A stretch of 64,000 nucleotides of DNA from assembly GCA_963932145.1 (NCBI GenBank), contig OZ010605.1:23874172-23938171 (forward strand), in the 5' to 3' direction. The position numbers were made by a program, and so were the translations under genes. Positions 1-9,689 of this stretch are shown piece after piece; the stretch's first letter is position 1, and every line of letters starts with the position of its first letter. The notes below the pieces were generated by a model that saw only the letters and a program-made list of their open reading frames with translations, did no database searches and was not told the origin of the DNA. The DNA comes from Acanthosepion lycidas (taxonomy: Eukaryota > Mollusca > Cephalopoda > Sepiida > Sepiidae).

Positions 1-115
1 TCTCAAGTTATCAGTTATATTCCCTTCCTATTCATATAAACTACCCCTTAACGTAACCCTCTACCTCGAGTTGTGCCCGGGCCTTTTACAAGGTGAACCT
101 TACTATAAAAAAGAA
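1..115 (+). pseudogene. 3' end of a LINE (non-LTR retrotransposon), cut by the window edge
   Basis: The first 13 codons read SQVISYIPFLFI and then a TAA stop at 37-39. This matches the last residues of the reverse transcriptase in the inverted copy at 1,111-1,960, which ends HYLFI before its own stop. The sequence after the stop (ACTACCCCTTAACGTAACCC and onward) is the same 3' untranslated region as in that copy, and it runs into an A-rich tail near 105-128. The rest of the element lies outside the window. It is an inactive remnant; family identity rests on the better preserved inverted copy. Confidence 0.7.
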
Positions 116-1110
116 TAGAAAAAAAAGATGCTGACAGACTCGTTTGTCTTTGAAATTTTTGTATAAGAGTAAGTGTCTTAGACGACACTGTGGTTTGAAA
201 CTAGATCACCAGTGAGTAACATGGGCGATTCCATTATTAAATAATCACGTGATCAGAAAGGAAATGAATAAATACGAAGTAGCGTAATGATCACTGATCT
301 CTATTCCTCCTCTATACTCTATTACTATACGATTCACTCTTCTTGTCTATCAACTTTTGCTATACGTCCACTCTTTCTACTCTACTACTATAAGGATTAC
401 GATACTCTTCTGATCATTATGATATTTGGCGATTACTACTTGAACAAGTATTACTAGTGCGGATATTATTGGAAGGCGTTACTACTAGGACCGGCGTCTA
501 CGTTGTCTCGAATATAACGAACATTTTCTGAAATGATAACCTGCTTTCGCTTGATATAGAAAAAGTGTTAAGCGAAGCCATCGAACATCACAAAATTGAT
601 AAAACTTTCTGGAGTAATAAAATAAATATATAATTGTGGAGAAATACTGAAATCGCTATGGAGATCAATTTTCATAGACAAATGCAAATGAATGCGAACT
701 CCATTGAATAATCAACATCATGAGTCACATAACAAAACTGATAATTAAAATTCTAATGAATAATGCTAAAAACATTAACCTACTGGAAACAAAAAAAGAA
801 GATAGTTTGGCGCATGTTCTTGAACTAAGAATTTATTATTAGTGGTCGGAAACTTAGCAGACGCTAGACTGTTGACACTGCATTGCTGACAGATACAAAA
901 AAGAACATTAGAAGAATTTAAGACAAGATATTCGACGAAAGCAATGAAAAAGAAATAGTCATTGCCTGTATGAAGATGGAATGATTATGAGAAGGAAAGA
1001 CAGTCTAAAATGCGAATCAAACGTCAAAATTAAATATATGAGGAAATTCAAACATGTGAGCATTTTAATGTCAGACGAAAGACAGTCTGATATTCGAAAT
1101 CACATTGATT
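116..1110. other. AT-rich spacer with no recognised gene
   Basis: I see no open frame of useful length, no RNA gene and no repeat that I can name. The segment separates the two tail-to-tail LINE ends. Confidence 0.5.
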
Positions 1111-1960
1111 TGTTACAGTAAGCTTCACCCTGTGCAGCCCCGAGGACCCCTGGAGGTAGAGAGTTACGTTAAAGGGTAGTTTATATGAATAGGTAGTGCG
1201 GATAACGGTTAACATTAGACTTGAACAGGTTAAGAATGTAGTGATCGGGAAAACATCCTTTCGGGGGTCTGTTCCACAGTGCAGTGGTTCGCGGGAAGAA
1301 GCTGTTACTTATCGCCGATGGATTACGGAGGGATATTTCGGTGGTTTGCTACAATCTAAGTAGCATAGCTGGTCCTAAAATTGAAGGTTAGACATGGTGG
1401 TACCAAGAAATGTAGTTCGTCCGAGCACTTCCCACTAGCGATAGAACAATCAGAGACTCGCCACATCCATCCGGTGAGAGAGAGAGTTTGGAAGGTGGAA
1501 AATAATTCATATCCAGTCTAGACACGGAGATGCTTTTGGATTCTGTCCAGACTGGAAAGTAAGGCCTGGGCAGCTCCCGCCCAAATATGTCAAGAGTACT
1601 TCATTTCCGGCCTGATCTATCTCTTATAAATGTAGAACATGCCGTCAGGAGTCAGATACTTATGGGAGCGGTACAGGGGGCCGATCATTTTACCTGCTTC
1701 TTTATCGATTGATCGTAAGTGTTCTATTTGAGGTCGGGTGCAAGTTTGAGGCCTAATTTTCTCTAAAGTCACGGAGCCTCCTTGAGAGGACATCCGTTCA
1801 TCGTGAATAGCGGTAGTTCGGGTCTGATCGGCGGTGATGGAGTGTAACCTTTTGGGTTTGGATGTATTGACTGTAACCATCCATTTTTCTTTCCTTTTTT
1901 TTTTTTTACCACCTGGAAAGTTAGTTAGATCGGAGGAGAGATCAGCTGCCAATCTCTGAT
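1111..1960 (-). pseudogene. 5'-truncated LINE reverse transcriptase, C-terminal part
   Basis: Read on the minus strand, this is the C-terminal third of a LINE ORF2-type reverse transcriptase. The longest open part (1,952 down to 1,617) has EKWMVTVNTSKPKRLHS, like the WxVxFNxxKT segment after the catalytic core, then GPLYRSHKYLTPDGMFYIYK. In the same frame, past stop codons, it goes on as IRPEMKYS, stop, HIWAGAAQAL, then LDRIQKHLR. This is the familiar YKxxIRPxMEYCxHIWAGA block. After frameshifts it ends with NSFFPRTTALWNRPPKGCF and NLFKSNVNRY before TAA (minus-strand stop at 1,183-1,181). The conserved FFPRTxxLWNxLP motif is typical of CR1/L2/Jockey-type elements. The catalytic RT motifs and the endonuclease are absent, so it is 5' truncated, and it carries several stops and frameshifts. 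A run of lysines (AAA-rich) near the start is an insertion. The exact clade is not certain. Confidence 0.85.
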
Positions 1961-2612
1961 CGTCAAGAATTTACTCAATAAATATACTTTGAAATTAGTG
2001 AGTATGCTGTTAAGTGAAAGTAAATATAGGAAAAGTGATCTGCAAGACTGTGCAATTTCCATAAACAAAAAAATGTCTTCAAGCGATAGAGCAAATCATT
2101 TTGTGTATTCTATGGACTGAGAAAATGTAACATGTGACTGACGAGGAATTTCCATGATTAGCAGCTCCAAAGATACGTTAGTTAATAATCAGAATGTCAC
2201 TGCAGGAATGTTTGCGGTGCAAATGAAGAAGGAATTATTTAAAAATTACAGAAATCGTTGAAGCCAAGAGAAGTCGAGGAGAATAAAGAATAAAGTTCTG
2301 AAAAGGTTCTACAGATGCATGAAAGGCACTAATATGAGAAGGAAGGTTTGTAAGTGAGAAAGACATGAAGCTGGATAAAACAGCGATTATATATCTTAAA
2401 ATGGTTCGCCACATAATTCAAGCTGAGTTTTAAACTCCGACTGGGGCAGTAACGGGTTAATACTCTTAGGATAGGCATGAATCCATTCCCCGATAGTTAT
2501 GGGTTAAAGATTAAGGATAATCGGTCTCATGCCTTGGTAGAAGACTCAGTCTAGAAGAAAAAATCTGAATTCAAAGGCGTGCAGAAAACAATGAGTAAAC
2601 AGATTTTTGTTT
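1961..2612. other. Spacer without recognised genes
   Basis: AT-rich DNA with no supported gene. GGGTTAA-type words occur near 2,454-2,520, but not as a regular repeat. Confidence 0.5.
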
Positions 2613-2614
2613 TA

Positions 2615-2694
2615 TTGGGTTGGTGCAAAAATAATGTCGTTTCCTCACATAAAGTTGAACGCCAAAAAACGACATTATTTTTGCATCAACCTAA
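2615..2694. mobile_element. Mariner-type palindromic MITE, copy 1
   Basis: An 80-bp element with terminal inverted repeats. It starts TTGGGTTGGTGCAAAAATAA and ends with the complement (TTATTTTTGCATCAACCTAA). The left side is flanked by TA, as expected for Tc1/mariner insertion; the right TA has mutated. The ends differ from the other three copies by single changes (GGG for AGG, CAT for CAC), so this is the most decayed copy. There is no coding capacity. Confidence 0.85.
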
Positions 2695-2695
2695 C

Positions 2696-2745
2696 GTTTA
2701 TTTATTTATTTTTTATATATTTATTTATTTATTTTTTTTATGGTT
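2696..2745. repeat. (TTTA)n low-complexity tract
   Basis: A T-rich run with TTTA/TTTATT periodicity directly follows MITE copy 1. Confidence 0.7.
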
Positions 2746-3270
2746 GTTTTTTTTCACTGTTTACTTCTTTGTGCTGAAATTTAATTCTTTGCATGCCACC
2801 GAGTTAGTCATCAATCCTCTAAACAACCTGATTCCTTTTATGCAATATTATTAAAAATTCGTTCATTATTACTTGAGTTACTGACCAAAACATCATTAGT
2901 AATCTCATCTTTGTTTGTCCCTAGAACAAACGGATATTGCTACGCCATATATAATGCCCATCTGCCTTGTATATCACCATTCGAAATAATATTGATATCA
3001 TCAATTGAAATGTAATTATCTCAGTTCCATCTCAGATAAAGAGAAAATGGACGCAATATCATTATGTAAAATTCTTCAGCCGTCAAGATGTTCTGCTAGT
3101 CCAAGACAAGTAAACAAATATTAATTTAATATTCGATCTCTGACACATCTTACGTGTTTATCCGAGTGATACCACTACTGACATTTACCAGTCACTTCTT
3201 GAATTATATGCGTGAAAAATAAGCTTAACTCATACGAAATTGGAATCAGTATATTTCTGTCAATACATAT
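2746..3270. other. Spacer without recognised genes
   Basis: No gene or named repeat is visible in this AT-rich stretch. Confidence 0.5.
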
Positions 3271-3342
3271 TTAAATAGATAGATAGACAGAGAGAGACGG
3301 ACAGATATGAAGAGAATTAGATAGATAGATAGATAGATAGAT
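3271..3342. repeat. (TAGA)n microsatellite
   Basis: Imperfect TAGA/GACA repeats become a clean TAGATAGA run from about 3,317. It directly abuts the SINE. Confidence 0.9.
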
Positions 3343-3752
3343 GTCCCCTCGTATTCGAGGTTACCCTTCTACTAGGGCGGCTAGCCAATCCCTATTGCAG
3401 ACTCACGCTCAGGCACATTTGCGCTTGTTCAACACCCACACAACCAACCTGTGGTTTATACCGCAACTATGCTTAGCAGACCTTAGAGAGAGTAACCAAT
3501 AATCATCAATTTGACCAACCCTGGGTCACGATGATCCCTAGCGAAGCTATCGACGGTTCCAAGTGTTCCGTATACCCAATTTCACTCACAAGGCTTGGGT
3601 CAACACGTAGTATAGTTTTCAGGCACTTTCCAAACTCTTTTCCCACCTCCAGACCGATAACACCAGGAAGTCTCCTTCCTTACAAATCGATTATGGTGAG
3701 ATTCGAACCCGAGTCTCACGGTCAGAAAGCAAAACACACTGCCAGCCGCCCG
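3343..3752 (-). mobile_element. tRNA-derived SINE, minus orientation
   Basis: About 410 bp lying exactly between two TAGA microsatellites. On the minus strand the 5' end (near 3,752) begins GGGCGGCTGGCAGTGTG. This contains an A-box-like CTGGCAGTGTG (3,745-3,735), followed by a B-box match GGGTTCGAATCTC (3,710-3,698). That is the internal RNA polymerase III promoter arrangement of tRNA-derived SINEs, with a somewhat short A-to-B spacing. The tail side ends in the TATC repeat at 3,342. Cephalopods carry several tRNA-derived SINE families, but I cannot assign one from memory. Open frames inside it are incidental. Confidence 0.75.

Positions 3753-3810
<58 letters not shown>
3753..3810. repeat. 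(TAGA)n microsatellite
   Basis: A perfect run of about 14 TAGA units. It separates the SINE from the hammerhead-like element. Confidence 0.95.
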
Positions 3811-3811
<1 letters not shown>

Positions 3812-3960
3812 GCAAGCTTAGTTTAGAGATTATTTACAATGGTTGGACTGTTGTCCTCAACTTTATTTTCATGTTCACGACGTTTCGGCTGTTTGCGCTC
3901 CGGCCTTCATTAGGTGATTGGAATTTCAAACCGAACCTTTTATTTCGTCCAACAGGGTAG
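3811..3960 (-). mobile_element. Retroelement terminal segment with hammerhead-like core (possible Penelope-like element)
   Basis: On the minus strand there is a hammerhead-ribozyme-like layout. CTAATGA (3,913-3,907; canonical CTGATGA with one change) is followed by an extra A, then stem II GGC (3,905-3,903) and GCC (3,889-3,887) around a 13-nt loop. Then come GAA, self-complementary ACGT and C (3,886-3,879). The flanks TCAC and GTGA can form a short stem I. A tiny self-complementary stem III is reported for hammerheads of Penelope-like retroelements. The extra base before stem II and the changed G5 argue against activity. About 70 bp downstream on the minus strand the element ends at the TATC microsatellite. 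The element class is inferred; no ORF of such an element is present. Confidence 0.4.
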
Positions 3961-4312
3961 ATTGTTCTAGTTCCATGTGACATGATTCATCTGGATCTTT
4001 CATTATTTCGCTTAACTCAACTCTGCAAGTTTTGTTTACCACAGCTGCATCCAGGTGTTAAACTCAAAAGTCTTTGGGTCTAGTCCCTGGATCCAACCAA
4101 ATCTTTTATACATTAGAGTATGTGTCCTTGATACGCAGATAAAGACGAGGACAATAGCCCGAACAATGTAAATATTTAAATACCTTATCTCAAAAATATA
4201 GGCAGACATTAGTGATGTTATTAAAAATTTGCTTTCAATGCTTGGAGCAACGAAACGATGAAATTATTTAGAGAAATAACGTGTGGAAAGATTTTAAGTG
4301 GATTATCCTTCA

Positions 4313-5010
4313 ATAGTAGTCATCATGATCATTTCCATGGGTAGGTATAGGCGTTAGGTCACTGCACAGTTAAACAACTGACCTTCTGCCTCCCCATGTC
4401 TCCGTTCCGTGCAAATGTTTGGGTCTCTATGAAGGATCTTCCAGTCCATTTACGGACGTTGTTTCCCATTCTCCAACAGCCTCCCTCTTCTTTTATCAAA
4501 GCTGTACTTTATGGGAGAGCAGAACATAGGTTACTGGCTCTAATGACATGTCCATACTCTTTCAACGTTCTTTTCTTGACGTTGGTTATAAGGTCGTCTT
4601 ATGAGACTCTTTCTTGTTTGTTAGTGCCTCGCGCTGTGTCGTTTTTTGTTATGTGGTCTCGATAAAAAATGCCCAAGATGGTACTGTAGTATCTCCTTTC
4701 TAATACTTATATTCTGGGTTGTAATTTTGATGTTAATGTCCAAGATTCACATACGGACAAAAGGATTGAGGAAGCCGATGCGTAAAAGAGTCTGATCTTT
4801 GATTTCAAGTGGATGTTCTTGTCTTTGCAGATGGTTTTTATTTTGGTCCCAACTGATTCTCTTTGTACTGCTCGTGAAATTATTTCTATTCTGGAGCTCT
4901 ATTCACTGGTAATCGAGCCAAGATATTTCAATTGGCTCACTATTTACTTTCTTGACTAACGGTTTTTATCTTGGTTGAAAACACCCTCTCATTGGTTTGT
5001 CATTAGTTTT
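4313..5010 (-). pseudogene. Second LINE reverse-transcriptase remnant, C-terminal part
   Basis: Read on the minus strand from about 5,010 downward, this is another LINE reverse-transcriptase C-terminus, from a different family than the one at 1,111-1,960. In order, pieces read KYLGSITSE, then TKIKTICKDKNIHLKSKIRL, then after frame changes DDLITNVKKRTLKEYGHVIR, ASNL, and VRKWTGRSFIETQTFAR. These match the familiar FKYLGxxI, LKxKIRL, LxTxVKxRKLKWYGHVxR and WTG motifs of non-LTR retrotransposons. Stops and frameshifts break it throughout. The 3' end near 4,313-4,335 has CATGATGACTAC-like triplet repeats, compatible with a short-repeat tail. The endonuclease and catalytic RT motifs are missing. 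Confidence 0.8.
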
Positions 5011-5337
5011 GATCTGAAAAACAGTAGTCGGTCGTCTTCAGTCAATTATAAAATTAGGATTATCTTCAGTGAAGGTGTGATTAAAACTAAGCTGTGAAAT
5101 GCGTTTTCTTTCACACATATTACTGGTTTGCCAAGTGTATCATGTTTAGAAAGTATTTACATATACCAAGTCCTCATACACAATAGAGGCATCCCAATTT
5201 GGGTAAATCTATAATTACATACCCTTATTTTTGTTTCTTATTTGTTTGGGTTTTATGGCATATCAACCACTGTGGGTTATTTAATGCCAAATCCAGTTTA
5301 TATGAATTTTAAATGGCTATTTTGTATGGAATAAAAA

Positions 5338-5455
5338 ACGTATAGCTGGCAATATTATTTCAAAAACGCACAGCTGGCAACATTATTTTTAAAAAAAACG
5401 TATAGCTGGCAACATTATGGTTTCAAAAGACATATAGCTGGAAACATTATTTTTC
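5338..5455 (+). repeat. Short tandem repeat, four units of about 30 bp
   Basis: The phrase ATAGCTGGCAACATTAT, with small changes, occurs four times, separated by A/T-rich spacers of variable length (TTTCAAAAACGC-like). It is a small, degenerate minisatellite. Confidence 0.8.
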
Positions 5456-6353
5456 CGAAAACATCTGAGCCCTTGCTGTTGGATGTAGTTTATCGTCATA
5501 CCCAGGACATATTTTTGTTTCTAAATGAATGACTCATACATTCATGTGTACAGAAATAAGTGAATATTAACAATTCGTCTCGAAATACCAGACTGAAACA
5601 TCAAAATGAGGATAGCTGAATTATAACTGAATATTAACAATTGTTTCATAATCTTCAACAACTTTTAATGAATGAAACAAAAAAAACAAACTTGAGAATT
5701 GTCTAAATATTCGGTGAATATTAATAAAGGCATTTTCTTTCTGGTCTCAGTGAGTGACACCTTTGACATATTCGTAAATAACATACCACGGATTGACACA
5801 AATCTTGTGAATGAAGATGGGTAGACGGAACTGTCCATTATAGTTGTGCTAGCACGAAGTCGAAGATGAGGCTCTCTCTTCGAGAAACCGTAACACAGGG
5901 CCCGCAGTTTCAACCATAGGTGTGTGGGCGTTAAACAAATAAAAATACGCCTGAGCAGGCGTTTGCAAAAGGGACTGACTATCCACACTAGCACACTGGC
6001 AGCCTCAAAAACGAGCGACCACTAAAAATGTTTAAAACGTTTGTAACAAAAACAGATGAGGCTAATTTAAAAATATTTTTTCACTGAATCGGAACAAATA
6101 CTCAGAAAAAAAAAAGATTGAAAAGAAAACAATGAGAATTGTCCAAAAGAATGGACCTGCCTTTTTTTTTTCAATATAATAGAAATGTAAAAATATAACT
6201 GCCTTTCAGTCGAAACCTTACATATCTCCATGACCGTAAAAATGAAAACGCGGCGAATGTGTTTTCTTTCAAAAGCTCTCTCCGTACAACCTTTTGTTGC
6301 TGACCTTTTAAGCAAAACAAGAAACGTTGCCATGGAACCTTTTTGCTAATGTA
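5456..6353. other. Spacer without recognised genes
   Basis: The phrase GTGAATATTAACAATT recurs near 5,560 and 5,625 with slight change. A 109-codon minus-strand frame (5,994-5,665) has no motif I recognise and lies among repeats. I do not call it a gene. Confidence 0.45.
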
Positions 6354-6432
6354 TTAGGTTGGTGCAAAAATAATGACGTATTTTGACGTATTTTTTAACG
6401 TCAAAACCGTCATTATTTTTGCACCAACCTAA
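6354..6432. mobile_element. Mariner-type palindromic MITE, copy 2
   Basis: A 79-bp element starting TTAGGTTGGTGCAAAAATAA and ending with the exact complement. It is flanked on both sides by TA (6,352-6,353 and 6,433-6,434), the target-site duplication of Tc1/mariner transposons. It lacks the second AATAATGTCG repeat found in copies 3 and 4. Confidence 0.92.
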
Positions 6433-7608
6433 TATTACGCTTTACTCCAACTTTTACTTAACGATGTAGCAATTTTATTTTCCTTTTTTGAGGTTCTTTT
6501 TCGGTTTTTTTTTTTTGTTGTTGTTTGTTTGTTTTTTTATTTTCTGTTTGTCTTTGGATTTTTTATTCCATTCATTTTTGAGAATTCAATTCCATCATTA
6601 TGCTATGAAATGTCAGTGATTGTTCCAATGATTTACATTTTTATTTCTTCAACAAATGAAAACTTCTGAAGAACGTTCAATACAGGATGTGTTTCTTTCA
6701 TATAATAATAATAAAAAAAGAACTCCCGTCAAAATTGACAATAAATTCGATGAATGCTTTTCAAGATTAGGGTGGAGAGACGCTTTAATTTTCCGTTTCA
6801 TACCAGCTGAAGCAGTTTAATGTTTTAAGATATTTCAAATCAATTTTTCGCAATAAAAATTTCAGAACTCTTTGTGTGTGTATATATATAAACATTTTGT
6901 AAGTTCATAGCCTAATAACGAAAAGAATTATTTTATCAAAACAAATAGTTATTTTCAACATAGAATTCTTGCTTTTCAATGTACTTAACAAAAGTTTTCA
7001 TCATTCGAATATTATCCAATATAAATAACTCTTCCAAACTAAGATCACGGTAAACTGCTTATATATATATATATATAATGTATATATTTTGAATTTACAA
7101 ATAGTAATTTATATATCGAAAAAACAATAATAACACATATTATAAGTAATAACAATTAATATTAAGAATGATTCTGTTAAGCCAGATTTGTGTGATAAAA
7201 ATCGTCAAGAATAAGGTGAAATAAAAATTTAATAAAATAAAAAATGAAGAATTATTTTTTATGAAAACATCAATAAGATAAAATAAAACTATATAATAGT
7301 AATAATGACCACTGGAACGAATTAGGGGAGGAGGTGATAAAATCCCACAATAAGTTAGGTTATAATTTAGTAATAAAATCGTAGCAATAACAGTGCGTCT
7401 TGGACAAGGAGTTGACGTGCAACTCAGCATTACGTCTTTAGACATAACGAGAAACACTGAGTTACCAAAGGGTTATCGGACTCCCTGAGTGTTGTTTGAC
7501 ATTTGATTTTGTTACGACTCTGACTTAGATGATTTCTAGAACCATTGAGTACTATGGCATTTTAATTAGGTAGGTGACTAGCGTTTGGTTTGTTTTCGTT
7601 TTTTTGTT

Positions 7609-7639
<31 letters not shown>

Positions 7640-7740
7640 GTTTTTTTCATTTATTTTGTTTTTTTTTATTTGTCTTTTATTTTCTGTGATGTTTTCTCGT
7701 TTTTTCTTTTGGCGGGGCTGGTATCAGTTGAATTGTTCAG
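6433..7740. other. AT-rich spacer with T-runs and short (TA)n tracts
   Basis: Homopolymer-rich DNA: T-runs near 6,475-6,545, short TA tracts at 6,877-6,891 and 7,060-7,078, and a T/G-rich tract at 7,576-7,675. Minus-strand and plus-strand frames here are low-complexity (poly-F, poly-Y) and not credible genes. Confidence 0.5.
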
Positions 7741-7749
7741 TAAGAGTTG

Positions 7750-7770
7750 TTTACACACACATACATATAT

Positions 7771-7820
<50 letters not shown>
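7750..7820. repeat. (CA)n/(TA)n compound microsatellite
   Basis: ACACACATACATATATACAC passes into a pure TA run that ends at about 7,818. Confidence 0.95.
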
Positions 7821-7824
<4 letters not shown>

Positions 7825-8673
7825 CGGTATGAGACTATACAGGTATATAAGAAAATCAATTTTGTCTGAAATCACCTCGAACACAAGCAATAGCAATTTG
7901 TTAAATTTGTTTCAATAAATTTTATAGAAAAAAAGAATAATGGCTGAATGGTGATTCATATAGTTTTATAAAAGTACATAAAGATTCCATGACAATGTTT
8001 CAAACAGACGTCGCTTAATTATGTAATTTTCTTCCTATTAACTTCATTCAATTCAGTAATGGATTGTGTGTATTTTAAAGGCTATTACAGATTCGGCTAA
8101 CTTTTTTGTGCCTACTAGACGAAATACAGCACATATTTCAAAACGGATAAATAGAGAAATCCATATTTCAGTTGACGGGTGATACAGTATAAAGTTCACA
8201 AGAATAAAGAGTTAATCTTGTAAACAAATTTATATTTGGGGATCCCGTTTGTGCATATATTGAAATTGAAGTGAGATATCTACATCTTTATTTACCAAGA
8301 TCTTTATAATGATACTAGTGGGGAAACATCAAAATAACATTGGAAATACCCCTTCCTTAATAACTTGATATAGTGGACCTTTCGTTAAACCGTTTTTCAC
8401 TAGTTATTGTTCGTTTGATCTTCTAGTTGGGATAACAGAAAGAAAAACAACATTTAATTCGAAACCAGAATGAAATAAAAATAAAAATTATAATCCAATA
8501 GGACGTGGTAGGCCCTGAAAGTTTTTGAAATTTCTTTTTCTATACAATAAATCGTTCCGATGTCGTGTTTCTGAACCCTTAACATATATGTAGATTCTGA
8601 ACTGAACGAGTTAACCTTTCTGGTTTGTTTTACGATAAATAACAATGAAGAGAAAATATAAATAAAATTGTTA
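7821..8673. other. Spacer without recognised genes
   Basis: AT-rich DNA, with no supported gene or named repeat. Confidence 0.5.
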
Positions 8674-8775
8674 TTAGGTTGGTGCAAAAATAATGACGTA
8701 ATAATGTCGTTTTTTGACGTTAAAAAACACGTCAAAAAATGACATTATTACGTCATTATTTTTGCACCAACCTAA
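8674..8775. mobile_element. Mariner-type palindromic MITE, copy 3 (long form)
   Basis: A 102-bp near-perfect palindrome with arms of about 47 bp and an 8-nt centre. It begins TTAGGTTGGTGCAAAAATAA, is flanked by TA on both sides (8,672-8,673 and 8,776-8,777), and has an internal AATAATG repeat that the short forms lack. An RNA copy would fold into a single long hairpin. Confidence 0.93.
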
Positions 8776-8839
8776 TACTAGTCAAAGATTATTTCGTTTC
8801 ATATTTATGGCTTTTATTTGTTGCGACAGGCTGTTTCAT
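8776..8839. other. Short spacer
   Basis: Nothing recognised. Confidence 0.4.
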
Positions 8840-9115
8840 GCTGGACGCAATCGTCAGGCCGATATTTAACAGTCCCCCCCCACCACGAGGATCTGTCTAC
8901 CTCCCCTGACGAAACTTTGCCCTTCGGCAAAGCTTCTTCCGGGTTCCTCTCTGCCAAAGCAGAGAGTTCGACAGAAGTCGCACACAGTCAGAGACTGCGT
9001 GTCGACTGCCTAAACGCAATCGTCAAGCCACGGTATTTAACAGTCCCCCCACGAGGAATGTATGTGGCACAAGGAGGAGTTTAACGTGGGTTTCTCCGAG
9101 CCCGTACGCTCGGCC
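8840..9115. repeat. GC-rich island of consecutive stem-loops with an internal direct repeat
   Basis: Four hairpins lie in a row. They are CTTTGCC-CTTC-GGCAAAG (8,915-8,932, extendable by three outer pairs), CTCTCTGC-CAAA-GCAGAGAG (8,947-8,966), an imperfect one at 8,978-9,006 (GTCGCACACAGTC with GACTGCGTGTCGAC), and CCGAGC-CCGTAC-GCTCGG (9,096-9,113). A direct repeat, CGCAATCGTCA(A/G)GCC...TATTTAACAGTCCCCCC, occurs at 8,846-8,881 and 9,015-9,050. The island stands out from the AT-rich surroundings. It may be a structured part of a retroelement or SINE. The open frame across it has no protein features. Confidence 0.6.
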
Positions 9116-9262
9116 AAAAATAATTCCTTAGAGCGCGCATAAGCGTCGCCTTTGAGTGTTGACTTAAATCTTCACTTATATATTTATATTTACATACGCG
9201 CTATCTATGATATTGAGCACGTTATCCTGTAAATATAGCGCATCTTAAAAATATATTTCGTC
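9116..9262. other. Spacer
   Basis: No gene seen. Confidence 0.4.
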
Positions 9263-9294
9263 ATACACACACACACACACAATCACACACACAC

Positions 9295-9336
<42 letters not shown>

Positions 9337-9416
9337 GTCAGTCTCTTCATATCTATCTATCTATGCATCTAAGAAAGACTTAACCTTATCTATCTATCTA
9401 TCTATCTATCTATCTC
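9263..9416. repeat. (CA)n and (TCTA)n microsatellite cluster
   Basis: A CA run at about 9,265-9,294 is followed by TCTA runs at 9,296-9,336, 9,350-9,366 and 9,388-9,416, with short unique interruptions. Confidence 0.95.
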
Positions 9417-9689
9417 ACTTGCCTTTAATCTGTTCTGCAAGCATAAAATTCTCAAAGCCCTCTTTCCTCATTATGTTCTCTAGAAATTTCAATTGTCTCT
9501 TTCTGATTACAATTGTAAGTGTTCTATTTTCGTTATATTTCATTTACAAGCTTCGCTCGCTCTCTATTGCTTCACTCCTTAAAAGTTTTGTTTCAAAACA
9601 TAAATTGTACATAAATTGTACATAAATTGGCCTGCTACAGTTATCTATAAGTAGATAATATATAATACCGATATTGAACCTTTGTGTCT
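9417..9689. other. Spacer
   Basis: The phrase AAATTGTACAT is repeated near 9,600-9,630. Nothing else is recognised. Confidence 0.4.

Noticed and set aside
5665..5994. A 109-codon minus-strand frame
   Set aside because: No motif, signal or repeat relation that I can recognise, and no neighbouring exon-like sequence. Probably chance.
7574..7918. Overlapping poly-F / poly-IY frames on both strands
   Set aside because: Translations of T-rich and (TA)n DNA.
8880..8935. A hammerhead core in the GC-rich island (CTGACGAAAC)
   Set aside because: CGAAAC is present, but there is no CTGATGA partner with a matching stem II on either strand.
8818..9084. An 88-codon plus-strand frame over the stem-loop island
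   Set aside because: The frame is explained by the GC-rich structured repeat and has no protein features.
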